A DNA stretch of 64,000 nt from Symsagittifera roscoffensis (Eukaryota; Xenacoelomorpha; Acoela; Convolutidae): the NCBI RefSeq assembly GCF_963678635.1, contig NW_026971615.1, positions 17,727 through 81,726 of the forward strand, given 5' to 3'. How positions within the stretch are numbered: the first letter of the stretch is position 1; every line of letters starts with the position of its first letter. The position numbers and the translations under genes are program-made. The notes below the pieces were generated by a model that was not told the origin of the DNA, searched no databases, and worked only from the letters and a program-made list of their open reading frames with translations. This document shows positions 33,109 to 45,264 of this stretch, piece by piece.

Positions 33109-33705
33109 GGCGAGATGCGTAGGTTTAAAATCAGCAGGCTGCAACAAGTGTAGAAAAAACTGACCAGTTTGAAGAAAACTTGAAAAAATTTCAAGTAGAT
33201 TATTATCTATTAAAAAATATTGTAATGGATTTTAAATGGATTATAATGGCTTTAATTTTTTCGAGAAAATTGAATGCAAAGGATTTTGACCAATTGTATG
33301 GTCCCAAAGTGTGATTGTAATTGATTATAATGGCAACACTTTTGACCATGAAAATTGTTTATAAACGATTATTATCCACTGAAGCTAATTGCCGATTATT
33401 TCACCTTCATCCTTAGCCGAACTTGATTGACAAGTTTTTAACGGTCAAAACTGTGTTATGTTCAAAGTATGAACCTAATACACACTGAACCTCGATGCTG
33501 ATTCAATTTATAGAATAAAAATTATTTTAAAAAACATATGCTACTTGAGCTAAAAAAGGCTGAATTTAAGACAAGTCATTTGATTGATTTACCCATCCGT
33601 TTATCCGAATTACAGTTTGACGAATCTTTAGTTTTTTTGGCACGCTGTACTTTAATCTATCATTCGGCGAAAGACAATTTGTCATACCTGGGTGATTGAA
33701 GTTAT

Positions 33706-34005
33706 TGGTTACTGAACCCAAACGGATTGATAAACAAGATCTCTTGCGTAAGCGAGACAAAACAACTGATTCATAAAATTATTTTTTGACGTCTGAATTA
33801 CTGCTCATAGATCACTGGCTTGGCGCCTTTACAAGGTCAACCGACCAAATAAAAAGTTTACTCTCATGGTGAGTTAAGTATATAAAATTGCATCAAAGTT
33901 ATAGATCCGAGCTGGATGACGTGCCCCCTAAGAGAAATATAGAAGCAAAAACAGTTTTAACTTGAGTTTATAGTCCAAAGGGGACTCTCATTCTATTTCA
34001 TAGTT
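33706..34005 (-). repeat. LTR1 (3' LTR of copy 1)
   Basis: Starts TGGTTACTGAA and contains AACAAGATCTCTTGCGTAAG and ATAGATCACTGGCTTGGCGC, as do LTR2 and LTR3. The right end is uncertain because only TAGTCCAAAGGGGACT recalls the LTR2 end. Confidence 0.7.
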
Positions 34006-34363
34006 CGTGCCTTTTTTTAGTGACGTCATTTCTCCGTGGTGATCTGTCGTGTGGTGGTTTTTTTGTCTTCTTCATTGTTATTATCATCCTCTGTTTGTTT
34101 TTCGTGTTCCTCATTTTTCTCGTCCTCGTTTTCATTTGCTTTTGTTTCGTCGTTTTTCCCGTCTGTCTTTCCAATAAAAAATACTTCAGTCGTGTCTTTT
34201 TCCTAGCTATCCACTGGAGAGATAAGGTCGATAATTTCCGTTTCCTCTTGATTTCTACTTTTGTTTTTTGGACTGATTGCCTCGAGGAATGTCATGCACG
34301 CCTGGTACTCTGGCTTTATGTCCGAAAAACCCAATTTCTGGACAAGTGATTTTAGGCTTGCCT

Positions 34364-34735
34364 TCATAGGTGACTGTGTTGCTTCCGTTGGTGACTCGAT
34401 TTTGAATTGGATTTTCTTTTTGGATTCCGGTTTTCTTCGATTGTGTTTTTTGGCACGGGGTTTCCAAGTGCGTTGGCCAAGGAAGGTTGGCGACTTCGTA
34501 CCGTTTTTCTCGTTGGCTCGGCTGATAAGACAATTGGTGCTGTTTTCTTTTGGTTTAACCGTTTAGGCAATGGTTCTGGTATTTTTGACGTTGTCGATGA
34601 TTTTCCTTCGACATCCTCCATACTGTCGGAGCTTTCCGTGAGGGTGGCTTTAGACGCTCTGGATTTTTCTTTTTCCTCCGCTTTGAGGCTCATTCGTCTT
34701 GTTGGGTATGTCACGCGGATAATTCGTGCGCCCAA
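34364..34735 (-). pseudogene. Basic/Ser-rich tail downstream of integrase
   Basis: A 123-codon frame, rich in Lys, Arg, Ser and Pro, lies between the integrase remnant and LTR1. It contains IRVTYPTRRMSLKAEEKEKS at its N-terminal part. By position it is the C-terminal end of Pol. Several plus-strand frames over it are shadows. Confidence 0.55.
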
Positions 34736-35008
34736 CTGTTACCCTGTAGGCTTGGCTCGTCGCTGTGTTGGGTTGCGCTGTTGTCCTGCGGCCTGCTCCT
34801 TCTTGGTGAGTCTTTTCGGGAAACCTGTTACTGTATCCACTTTAAACATCGGATGCTGAGGTGCGTTGGGCTGCTCAATGTCTAAAAAAAGGAGTCAAGG
34901 TCCAGATCTCCGAACGAGTTTGTATGCAACGTAATCACTTACCCGCGAAGGTCTGCAAGGCTTCTTTATTAGAGGATTAGGAACAAATTCAACTCCAATA
35001 TTTCTTAG

Positions 35009-35790
35009 CTATCTGGGTTGTTTCCCGAACGATTGTACCCACGCGGTGTGTGGCGTAAAAAAAGCCAAGGGTTTTGTTTTTTTTTGTTTGAAAGTGCTAG
35101 GGTCCTTTACCTTGGTAGCTTTTTTGATGCTCTGTCCTCCGACCGACCATCGCTGTAAATTGTGCATGATTTCTGCTGGTAGTGGCAGTTTGTAGGATTG
35201 TTTGTATCTAAACATGGGTGTTATGCATTTTTCCAATTAAGATTGTTGGGGGAGCTTCTTGTTGCTAAGTTAGAAAGAGGAGTATTTGGTTTTGTACACA
35301 TGTGTGCTTCAAACGATGAGATTTTTGTTACTCCGTGTGGTGTGATACGTATTTTTTTTTGTTTCGGCTACATCCGGGGCAAACTATATGTTGTGTTTGT
35401 TTTATCTATTAACATCACCCCGTTCAAACGTTTTAATCATCCTTTATACCACCACTATCGCTCTATCGTTGTCTATCGGTGCAAAAAGTAAATATATGTT
35501 ATTTGTGTTACAGAATATTTTCAGTTTTTTGGCCCTAAATGTTTGTGCTTGATCACACCCTAGTCGTCGCGGTACCTCTTTTTCGAATTAAATCTTTGCA
35601 TTAACTTTATGGTGATATCCGCCATTGTGTTCGACACGAATTTTGCCGTGAGGACTTTCCATCCACTATCTATTGCAACTAAGATGTATGTTTCCGTGTT
35701 TAGTTGTAAGTTTGTCCGTATTTGCGTCCGATGTAGGGGTCCGGCAAAATTTAATTGTACTTCATCATAAGGTTCAACTACCCGTTCCAT
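35009..35790 (-). pseudogene. Integrase remnant
   Basis: ORF 35790-35560 contains EPYDEVQLNFAGPL followed by YILVAIDSGWKVLTAKFVSNT, matching the start of the DDE integrase core, where the first Asp is replaced by Asn (LNFAG). The frame then shifts. Minus-strand 35490-35240 still encodes ITPHGVTKISSFEAHM, typical of the core C-terminal side, and ORF 35236-35009 contains LPLPAEIMHNLQRWS. Integration activity is certainly lost. Confidence 0.75.
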
Positions 35791-36380
35791 TTGGAACGAG
35801 TGTTTTTCCCTGGTACTGGTTTGAAATTTTTACCATGTTCGAGGCAATGCTTACAATTTCGTGCAATTCGGACACTTGAACGATGAATGCGTGGAAACCT
35901 CACGAGCTGGCACAAATCCAACATGGCCGCCGGTCCGGGATGCAGTACTCATAAGTCTTGTGCATTTCGATGGAAATATCGGTTTGTGTGGCGGCTGTCA
36001 ATGAAATTTCCTCTTTGTGCTCTGCTTGGTTTGCCATTTTCGTTTATGTTTCTAATGGTTGTGTATCAGTGACTGGTTCGCTAAACACAATTTTGGGGAA
36101 GTTTAACTGCTTTTTGGCTTCGATGATAAAAGTTCTCGTTCGTCTTTAACTTCTACCGTTTGTGCCGCCGTGGTTTGGACAAACTCTCGTCTCTATCCGA
36201 TGAGCCTTGCCATATGGTTTCTTTTCTGCCTCACGCCTCAAGTGTCTTTACGTCGTCTGGGCTAGGCCACCTTAGAATTCTTTCAAGTCCGCTTTTCGAC
36301 TCCTTTGTTCTTGTTTGTGGATTTTATTAACAGAATTTGTAGAAATAAAATTTTGGTTTGAATTTTTTGAAAACTGAATA

Positions 36381-36787
36381 TTAGCTGACTTTATTTGAGC
36401 TGACTTTGAGCAGAACTGATCTCATGTGGATGTTCGAGAATGACCGCTTCCGGAATGTGCGGATTGTTTGAACTTCAATTGAGAGTTTGGAAGCGGTAGT
36501 TAGCGATCTTTCATTTTCCGCGCGCTTTTTAATCTGCCGATATGGTGCCTTGTTCTGATTGGCTAGATTTTTCAGGATGATGTTGTAAATCATTTTTTGA
36601 GGTTGTTTTTCATTGAATTAATTGATGATACTAAATTCTCTTTGTCGTACGCGCTCGGGATTAATGCGAATCCAACCGGATTTCTCGACATAAAGTCTAT
36701 TAGCTCCATTTTGTTCCCCGTCAGATGTTTAATGTCAAGACTAAAGGGAATTAATCGGTCAACGCATGGGTCAACCTGCACTGACAT
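36381..36787 (-). pseudogene. RNase H C-terminus and connector, copy 1
   Basis: The 65-codon frame at 36787-36590 contains LDIKHLTGNKMELIDFMSRN, the conserved C-terminal signature of Ty3/gypsy RNase H (I-x-Y-x-P-G...D-x-L-S-R in the family). It overlaps by four bases a 70-codon frame rich in Lys/Arg/Asn. The same two frames with the same ends occur in copy 2 at 40526-40120. Confidence 0.7.
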
Positions 36788-37399
36788 GTTTTCGATCTTT
36801 CGCTTGCATTTAGTGCGCTGATCAAGGCTTGAAGGTCTGCGATGACAGTAAATTGTTTTCCAAATAGGTAGTATTTAAATTGTTAGATGAGCCAAATTAA
36901 TCAGAGTAACTCTAGTTCGTTATCTGAAAATTTTCCTTCTAGTGAATTTAGGAAACGTCAAGCATAAGCTACTGCCACTCACCCATCCGGAGAATTTTGC
37001 TCTAATGCGGCCCTCAAGCCTGATGTAGAGACACCAAATGCCACGCGGGTATCTAGGTTTTGGTCAAAATGTTTATTTTGAGTTTTTTCTTACACTAATT
37101 TTATAATGTTGTTCAATGATGTGTTGTGTTGAAGTTTCCAATCAATAGGTTTGTTCTTTTCTGTACTTTTTAGCAGTGGACGTAGAGCGGCGGCAAGTTG
37201 TGCTAAGTTAGGAATGTAATGTGTTAGATGATGTATAGAACCAATAAAACTTTCAAATTGCTTAAAAGTTTTTGGTAATGATGATTTTTTGATAGCCTCT
37301 TTTTTTATGAGTGGTTTATTTCCCTCACTGTTAGTTTTGTACCATAGCTATTCAACTTGCCTACATGAAACTAACATTTGTCAATGAATATTGCGAAGT

Positions 37400-38055
37400 T
37401 TTCTTCGTCTCATGTTGTCAGGACTGTTTGTAGTTTTTCCTTATGTAGCTCGAGTGATCCTTTCGTTATTATCAATATGTCATCCAGGTAAGCGTCTGTA
37501 TTTGTGCAGTTTGTGAGCTTTAATTCAATTGCCTTCTGGAATTCGGCCAGCATGTCATTGAGACCGTAAAATCCGGTTCGAATTTTTAAGTCCCGATGGC
37601 GTTGCCTCCGATGAGGCTGAAACTGCATTAATCTCTGGTTGGTTTGTCTAACGGAACCTGTGAATAAGCGTTCCGCAGATCACGTGTGGAGAATATGATC
37701 TATTTGGACTTGTATGATTTGACCAACTTTGCAAAATTTACCAAAAGAAGATCTATGTTTGGCATCTGGTGTTTATTTTTGTGAATAAATTTGTTTATCT
37801 GTTTAGAATTCAACGCCAAGTTGACTGTCTGGTCATTTCTAACAGTTATAAGGATTGGGCTAAAAAATTGCCAAACTGAACATTTGTTTACTTAGATTAT
37901 ACATTTGGTCTATCATTTTGTTGAGTTCTTTCTCAACCCGTTCCTTCAAACATATGGAGATCCGGCGCCCTATTTGCCGAACGGTCGTTGAGCCTTTACT
38001 GAATTGCGTCCGCATCAAGTGCTTTTTTGATTTTCCGATTCCTATACACAATTAT
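37400..38055 (-). pseudogene. Reverse transcriptase remnant, copy 1
   Basis: Minus-strand frames encode an N-terminal ERVEKELNKMIDQMYNLSK stretch (38051-37860), then MPNIDLLL and TRDLRNAYSQVPLD (about 37765-37640, motif A region). ORF 37628-37410 follows, with RTGFYGLNDMLAEFQKAIEL and the YLDD catalytic motif at 37479-37490. Stops and shifts separate these pieces. Confidence 0.8.
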
Positions 38056-38099
38056 TTGAAGTTATCCCGAACCCACTTTTTGATTTCCGAATTAGATTC

Positions 38100-38870
38100 T
38101 TCCGTTTTTTATAAACAGCATCTCATATCGTTTTGATTTTTGTTGTATCAATTTGATTCCAATTTGTGGAGTATGTCTCCACCTATTATATTTGCATTTT
38201 GATCATCTACGACGATGAACGGTGCTGTCTGTAATGTTCAGCCTCCCGATTCTATCTTAAAGTAATCTTCTTTTTAGAATGATGTATTCACTATTATAAC
38301 ATGCCAATTTCTAGCGGCGTCGTCCAGTGGGATGTAATTGAATATTTAACGTTGTGGTTTAACATTTTCTTGTACTCGCAGATCCTTTTTTTTCATTAAG
38401 AAATGACATCGGGCTTCCAGAGTCGGCGATGTTGAATAGGTTTTCCTTTTTAGTTTTTAATTTTTTAGTGTGTCCATTTATCTTCCGATAAACCGGCTGA
38501 GTTTTTCACCTCGAACGCTTCTCAAATTGCACTGTAAGTTTGTCAAATTGGTATTCTTCCCAACCAACTTTGAATGTAAATCCGCGAACGCCACTGGGTT
38601 ATTATCTCTTATATGGCTTTCGGTTTCTATATATCTTCATATTGTTTGTCATTCCGATCCTCCAAATAATTGACGACTCCGAATTGTCTGCCCTACTTGT
38701 AACGTTGCTTTTGTGTAGTTTAGCTGTTTTCTGATTGTTGACCTCTTGTGTTATGTGCCCCACGCGGTTATGGTCTACCGCGTAATCCATCTCAAGCTTT
38801 TTGTGAGTTCTGATTATTTGTGTAGGTACCTCGACCACGTGGATTGACGTAGTGTATTGGTTCATGCATT
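38100..38870 (-). pseudogene. Gag-protease junction region, copy 1
   Basis: An 87-codon frame (38865-38602) plus sequence toward RT. No intact zinc knuckle or DS/TG active site was found, though DSGSPMSFL is readable near 38410-38430 (minus strand of GACATCGGGCTTCCAGAGTC), consistent with a protease active site. Confidence 0.45.
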
Positions 38871-38914
38871 GATGTTATTGTTGCTTGTCCTCTGAATTGG
38901 TTTGTATTCCTTTT

Positions 38915-39679
38915 TCAACTATGTTCGATGCCTTTTTCTCGGCGGATTGCATATTCGTATGCATCTTGAGGTCTTTGAGCTTCGGCTAATAGTTCTTCCG
39001 CGATTTTGTCGATGTGCATGTGGGCAGTAAACATGTCTCTCACCCACTCGTCCTCTCGATCTCCGCAGTCGTCTCTTGAAGCCAGTTCAACTAGGTCCGC
39101 GGGGAATTGTTGGAGACATTCTTTTGTTAATGTTTTCTGCAGATACAATTATATAGTTCGAGTGCTATGATCCTTGTGGTCAGAGAAAGGGCTTCTGTGG
39201 TAATGGCTTTTGTGGAGACGCTGTATAAGTCGAGGCTGGGCCTCTTTTGTTGTGTCTGTGGCAGTCCCTCCGCGATGAAGCACAGCAAAAGATAACTGCA
39301 GACTTTTGAGTCCGCCTCGTCCAAAGTGAACGAGTTACACAATACTCCTTTTTCTCTGGCTTTTTGCACGCGGTTTTCCCAACCGACTCGTTTCTCTTGT
39401 GCGCCATTTCATTTCTTTTGTGCAATTTTCTACGTCACGATTTCTCTTCTGCGCCTTTGTCTCACCCATTGTTTCGATTTCTTGAATAGGTTCTGCGGGT
39501 TAAATTAGTGGTGGTTTAGTTTTCAACAAGTTTCGTACCTCAATGCCATCTTTTGCAAACACTGCCATCTCGAGTATTGCTGCGCAATTAGACCATTCCA
39601 ATGGTGGTTCAGCAGACGCCTTCTTCCAGTGTGAATAGTTATTTAACGGGTTTTTTGAATATCCCGCTAACTGCGACAT
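38915..39679 (-). pseudogene. Gag remnant, copy 1
   Basis: The probable Gag ATG is at 39677-39679 (MSQLAGYSKNP). The frame runs through PLEWSNCAAILEMAVFAKDGIEVRN-type sequence to a TAA at 39500-39502. After broken sequence, ORF 39148-38915 holds the capsid C-terminal part with WVRDMFTAHMHIDKIAEELL. Copy 2 preserves the same TAA. Confidence 0.65.
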
Positions 39680-39704
39680 GTCATACCGCAGTGTATGAAC
39701 GTGA

Positions 39705-40060
39705 TGGTTACTGAAACCAAACGGATTGATGAACAAGATCTCTTGCGTAAGCGAGACAAAACAACTGATTCATAAAATCATTTATTGACGTCTGAACTAC
39801 TACTCATAGATCACTGGCTTGGAGCCTTTACATGATCAATCGACCAAACAGAAGTTTTTTTCACATGGTGAGTTGAGTATATATATGAATGCGCCAAAGT
39901 TTATTGATCACTGCCGGATGACACATTTGGCGAAAGGCAATTTTAAAGTTGAAATGTGGCCATAATTTTCGAAGATATTTACAAATTTTTTTCGAAGATA
40001 TTACCCTTATTTCTGCTAACCAGTATAATCCAAAGGACTTTTTTTGGTCTTAATTGATCA
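39705..40060 (-). repeat. LTR2, 356 bp, shared by both copies
   Basis: Plus-strand limits TGGTTACTGAAACC...TTAATTGATCA are defined by where LTR2 and LTR3 cease to match. It begins TG and ends CA. Confidence 0.85.
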
Positions 40061-40119
40061 AAACATTAACAGAAATTGTAGAAATAAAATTTTGCTTTGA
40101 ATTTTTTGAAGACTGAATT

Positions 40120-40526
40120 TTAGCTGACTTTATTTGAGCTGACTTTGAGCAGAACTGATCTCAAGTGGATGTTCGAGAATGACCACTTCCGGAATGTGCG
40201 GATTGTTTGAACTTCAATTGAGTGTTTGGAAGCGGTAGTTAGCGATCTTTCATTTTCCGCGCGCTTTTTAATCTGCCGATATGGTGCCTTGTTCTGATTG
40301 GCTAGATTTTTCAGCATGATGTTGTAAATCATTTTTTGAGGTTGTTTTTGATTGAATTAATTGATGATACTAAAATCTCTTTGTCGTACGCGCTCGGGAT
40401 TAATGCGAATTCATCCGGATTTCTCGACATAAAGTCTATTAGCTCCATTTTGTTCCCCGTCAGATGTTTAATGTCAAGACTAAAGGGAATTAATCGGTCA
40501 ACGCATGGGTCAACCTGCACTGACAT
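40120..40526 (-). pseudogene. RNase H C-terminus and connector, copy 2
   Basis: Same paired frames as in copy 1, with a few substitutions (for example VGFALIPS to DEFALIPS). Confidence 0.7.
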
Positions 40527-41039
40527 GTTTTCGATCTTTCGCTTGCATTTAGTGCGCTGATCAAGGCTTGAAGGTCTGTGATGACGGTAAATTGTTTTCC
40601 ATATAGGTAGTATTTAAATTGTTAGATGAGCCAAATAAATCCGAGTAAATCTAGTTCGTTAACTGAATACTTTTCTTCTAGTGAATTTAGAAAACGTCAA
40701 GCATAAGCTTCTGCCACTCACCCTTCCGGAGAATTTTTCTCTAATGCGGTCCTCAAGCCTGATGTAGAGACACCACATGCCAAGCGGGTATCTAGGTTTT
40801 GGTCAAATTCTTATTTTGAGTTATTTCTTACACTAATTTTATAATGTTGTTCAATGATGTGTTGTGTTGAAGTTTCCTATCAATAGGTTTGTTCTTTTCT
40901 GTACTTTTTAGCAGTGGACGTAGAGCGGCGGCAAGTTGTGCTAATTTAGGAATGTAATGTGTTAGATGATGCATAGAACCCATAAAACTTTTAAATTGTT
41001 TAAAAAATTTTGGTAATGATAATTTTTTGATAGCCTCTT

Positions 41040-41400
41040 TTTCATGTGTGGAGAATATGATCTATTTGGACTTGTATGATTTGACCAACTATGCAATATT
41101 TACCAAAAGAAGATCTATGTTTGGCATCTGGTGTTTGTTTTTGTGAATAAATTTGTTTATCTGTTTAGAATTCAACGCCAAGTTGACTGTCTGGTCATTT
41201 TTAACAGTTATAAGGATTGGGCTAGTTAATTGTCAAACTGAACATTTTTTTACTCAGATTATACTTTTGGTCGATCATGTTGTTGAAGTCTTTCTCAACC
41301 CGTTCCTTCAAACGTACGGAGATCCGGCGCCCTATTTGATGAACGGTCGTTGCGCCTTTACTGAATTGCGTTCGCATCAAGTGCTTTTTTGATTTTTCCG
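41040..41400 (-). pseudogene. RT N-terminal remnant, copy 2
   Basis: Matches 37680-38050 of copy 1. The segment with motifs A to C is deleted, so this copy cannot encode an active RT. Confidence 0.65.
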
Positions 41401-41959
41401 ATTCCTATACACAATTATTTGAAGTTATCCCGAACCCACTTTTTGATTTCCGAATTAGATTCTTCCGTTTTTTATAAACAGCAATTCATATCGTTTTGAT
41501 TTTTCTTGTATCAATTTGATCCCAATTTGTGGAGTATGTCTCCACCTATTATATTTGCATTTTGATCATCTACGACGATGAACGGTGCTGTCTGTAATGT
41601 TCAGCCTCCCGATTCTATCGCAAAGTAATCTTCTTTTTGGAATGATGTATTCATCATTATAACATGCCAATTTCTAGCGGCGTCGTCCAGTGGGATGTAA
41701 TTGAATATTGTTGATTTAAGATTTTCTTGTACTCGCAGATCCTTTTTTTTTCATTAAGAAATGACATCGGGCTTCCAGAGTCGGCGATGTTGAATAGGTT
41801 TTCCTTTTTAGTTTTTAATTTTACAGTGTGTCCATTTATCTTCCGATAAACCGGCTGAGTTTTTCACCTCGAACGCTTCTCTAATTGCACTGTAAGTTTG
41901 TCAAATTGGTATTCTTCCCAAACACCTTTGAATGTAAATCCGCGAACGCCACTGGAGTA

Positions 41960-43041
41960 TTATCTGTTATATGGCTTTCGGTTTCTATATATCTTCATGT
42001 TGTTTGTCATTCCAATCCTCCAAATAATTGACGACTCCGAATTGTCTGCCGCACTTGTAACGTTGCTTTTATGTAATTTAGCTGTTTTGTGATTGTTGAC
42101 CTCTTGTGTTATGTGCCCCACGCGGTTATGGTATACCGCGTAATCCACCTCAAGCTTTTTGTGAGTTCTGATTTTTTGTGTAGGTACCTCGACCACGTGG
42201 ATTGACGTAGTTTATTGGTTCAAGCATTGTTCTTATTGTTGCTTGTCCTCTGAATTGGTTTGTTTTCCTTTTTCAACTATGTTCGATGCCTTTTTCTCGG
42301 CGGATTGCATATTCGTATGCATCTTGAGGGCATTGAGCTTCGGCTAATAGTTCTTCCGCGATTTTGTCGATGTGCATGTGGGCAGTAAACATGTCTCTCA
42401 CCCACTCGTCCTCTCGATCTCCGCAGTCGTCTCTTGAAGCCAGTTCAACTAGGTCCGCGGGGAATTGTTGGAGACATTTTTTTGTTAATGTTTTCTGCAG
42501 ATAAAACTATATCGTTCGAGTGCTATGATCCTTGTGGTCAGAAAAAGGGCTTATGTGGTAATGGCTTTTGTGGAGACGCTGTATAAGTCGAGGCTGGGCC
42601 TCTTTTGTTGTGTCTGTCGCAGTCCCTCCGCGACGAAGCACAGCAAAAGATAACTGCAGACTTTTGCGTCCGCCTCGTCCCAAGTGAAAGAGTTACACAA
42701 TTTTTCTTTTTCTCTGGCTTTTTGCACGCGGTTTTCTCAATCGACTCGTTTCTCTTGTGCGCCATCTCATTTCTTTTGTGCAATTCTCTACGTCACGATT
42801 TCTCTTCTGCGCCTTTGTCTCACGCATTGTTTCGATTTCTTGAATAGGTTCTGCGGGTTAAATTAGTGGTGGTTTAGTTTTCAACAAGTTTCGTACCTCA
42901 ATGCCATCTTTTGCAAACACTGCCATCTCGAGTATTGCTGCGCAATTAGACCATTCCAATGGTGGTTCAGCAGACGCCTTCTTCCAGTATGAATAGTTTT
43001 TTAACGGGTTTTTTGAATATCCTGCTGACTGCGACATGTCA
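41960..43041 (-). pseudogene. Gag remnant, copy 2
   Basis: Parallel to the Gag remnant of copy 1. ORF 43094-42858 includes the same MSQ start region and ends at the same TAA after KTKPPLI; ORF 42196-41960 parallels 38865-38602. Shared lesions mean both copies descend from an already defective element. Confidence 0.65.
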
Positions 43042-43062
43042 TACCGCGGTGTATGAACGTGA

Positions 43063-43507
43063 TGGTTACTGAATCCAAACGGATTGATGAACAAGATCTC
43101 TTGCGTAAGCGAGACAAAACAACTGATTCATAAAATCATTTATTGACGCCTGAACTACTGCTCATAGATCACTGGCTTGGCGCCTTTACATGGTCAATCG
43201 ACCAAACAGAAGTTTTTTTCACATGGTGAGTTAAGTATATATATGAATGCATCAAAGTTTATCGATCACTGCCGGATGACACATTCTAATGACAATTTTA
43301 AAGTTGAAATGTGGCCATAATGTTCGAAAATATTACAAAAGTTCTGAAAAAATTGTGGATCAATTTCTTAAGTGATCTTTCGAGTACGGGCTGGAATGAT
43401 TAAAAAAATTAGAAGAGAATCTAGTGTTGGAGCTAATCAATATAGTGCTCCCTTATTTCTGCTAACCAGTATCTTCCAAAGGACTTTTTCTTGGTCTTAA
43501 TTGATCA
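43063..43507 (-). repeat. LTR3, 445 bp
   Basis: Same termini as LTR2 but with roughly 100 extra bases at about 43340-43450. Part of this extra stretch occurs inverted at 45175-45255. Confidence 0.85.
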
Positions 43508-45174
43508 ATATTGAGTTTGGAGAAGTTTGACACACAGGAAAGAAGAATTACTAGGAAACTTTGCGCGAAAAAGGCGGCTCACGAGTTGGACTGATTAACT
43601 GCTTACGATATTCCGTGAGTTGCCATAATTTTAAGGAACTGATATTTAAAATTTGTTTAAAAAAATGATATTTCTCATGTTCCTTTTCTATTGAAGAAGT
43701 TAATCAACCAAAGCAGATTTTCTCAGCTTATTTTCTGCGAGTTCTGAGGGTAACAATTATGACCGTTACTCTGTTCCTCCGAAAAAAAAGTCCTTTTGCA
43801 GTGCGGATCATTTTCTCTGCGGATCCAATTCGGGCTTGTTTCATTTAAAAAATTTTATGCTAAAAAATTCTATCCACGCAAGGATTAAGAATATGAAAAA
43901 AAAGAATACGACTTTGTTCCTACGGCATTTTAAAAAAAGTAAGTGGTTCATGTCAATAGCAGCAAACTTGTAGCAGTTCCACAAATCGCTTCTGCTAACA
44001 TTGCCTGCTCAGTTCGAGCGTAATGCACAGTCTTTCTTACCGGTTAACTCCCCCTCACTCTTTTGGGGTTTTACAATTTGTGAAAAATCGATAAAATCGA
44101 TTTAATCTCTGGCTTGACAAAGAGGCAATGAATGGGCTGAATTTTCTTTTCACCGCCTTATCAAATAGGTGCAAATTAACCCAGAATTGTCAAAAGTACA
44201 ATTAGGAAAAGGGTGAAATTGAGGTTTACCTCCTGGGTGTTTTTTTTTCAAATTGCATGGGAAATTATAAAGACACCCATAACCAGCTACGATTGGGAAA
44301 AAAACGCTCTATATTATATGCAAGTAAACAGGAAAAATCAATAATTACATGTTCAATAATTTATGTAATCTGATCAAACAAAAATAGGATAAATATTTAA
44401 GCCAAAGAGAGTTAAATTTTCCCTTGCAATTTTGTATTCCACGCACGCATTCTAATTTTATGAAGCAGCCGAGTGGGTTTCTCTGGCCTGCATAAATTAA
44501 ACCAGTCCCTCTGCAGATGTAGTTGAACAGTCTAAATCATTCATGTGGAAGATTAATCGATACGTCAATCTAGCCCGGCCAACAATCGAAACCGCGCGCA
44601 GTTTCTCGAACCTGACAAAATAGTACCCACATTTATCAATTTTCCCCAGGGATGTCTAAAAGACTATTGTTTACTTTTTCAATCAATTTGAGCAAAAAAA
44701 ACAGATATTTCCATTATTGCATATAGTTATCTTTTAGTTATCTTTTAGATCTACATATAGCTAAATTAACAGCGAGCAGAAGACACGGTAGCAGTTTCCT
44801 TGGTTATTCTTCTTCTAATCGGGCTGGAAAATTGAGCCAGTTTTCATAAAAGCTGTCTCGCGCGCCATAAAGATTTTTGAGGCCGCCCTTTTTATACTTT
44901 GTTCAAATTTTTGAGTGTTTTGTAAATCCGAGAAAGACCATAGCTAAGTTTTTCTGCATCGCAGGCAGGTTTTGGGATAAAATGAATTTTTTAACCTTTT
45001 TTGAGGTGCTAAAAATGCTTATTTGGGCGCGCTTGTCATTAAAACCCTCTATATCGACATCTGATGTGAACTTCAGAAAAAAATGGGTTGATCAGTCAGT
45101 CCAGTCATATCTGACGTTCAAAAAGAACAAGGAAGGTTCACTTGGAAAAAAACTGGCTAGCATAAATAAGAGAG
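43508..45174. other. No gene seen
   Basis: AT-rich unrecognised sequence. The plus-strand frame at 44877-45185 (102 codons, Phe/Lys-rich) has no domain-like feature and runs into a repeat. Confidence 0.4.
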
Positions 45175-45255
45175 CCCCATATTGAATAGCCCCAATATTG
45201 CATTCTCTTCTAGATTTTTCCTAATTACTAGCCCGTACTCGAAAGTTAATTGAAA
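45175..45255 (+). repeat. Inverted fragment matching the extra part of LTR3
   Basis: The reverse complement of ACTAGCCCGTACTCGAAAG and its left neighbour matches 43373-43450 (CTTTCGAGTACGGGCTGG onward). It is probably an inverted LTR scrap next to the following element. Confidence 0.6.
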
Positions 45256-45264
45256 ATGACTAGC

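Larger units (their letters stand above)
33706..40060 (-). mobile_element. Second Ty3/gypsy-type LTR retroelement, decayed, copy 1
   Basis: LTR2 (39705-40060) is the 5' LTR and LTR1 (33706 to about 34005) the 3' LTR. Between them, in minus-strand order, lie Gag, a short protease region, RT, RNase H and integrase remnants, all broken by stops and shifts. Order and motifs fit Ty3/gypsy. It shares LTR2 with the next copy. Confidence 0.85.
39705..43507 (-). mobile_element. Second Ty3/gypsy-type element, copy 2, internally deleted
   Basis: The internal part (40061-43062) aligns with 36335-39704 of copy 1. Integrase and the 3' tail are missing (LTR2 is joined directly to sequence equivalent to 36335), and about 380 bp of RT equivalent to about 37310-37680, including YLDD, are deleted at 41045. 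LTR3 is its 5' LTR. Confidence 0.85.

Noticed and set aside
34407-34859. Plus-strand 150-codon frame
   Set aside because: Antisense of the charged integrase tail in the second retroelement; no domain features.
44877-45185. Plus-strand 102-codon frame
   Set aside because: Phe/Lys-rich, no recognisable motif, and it runs into an LTR-like scrap.
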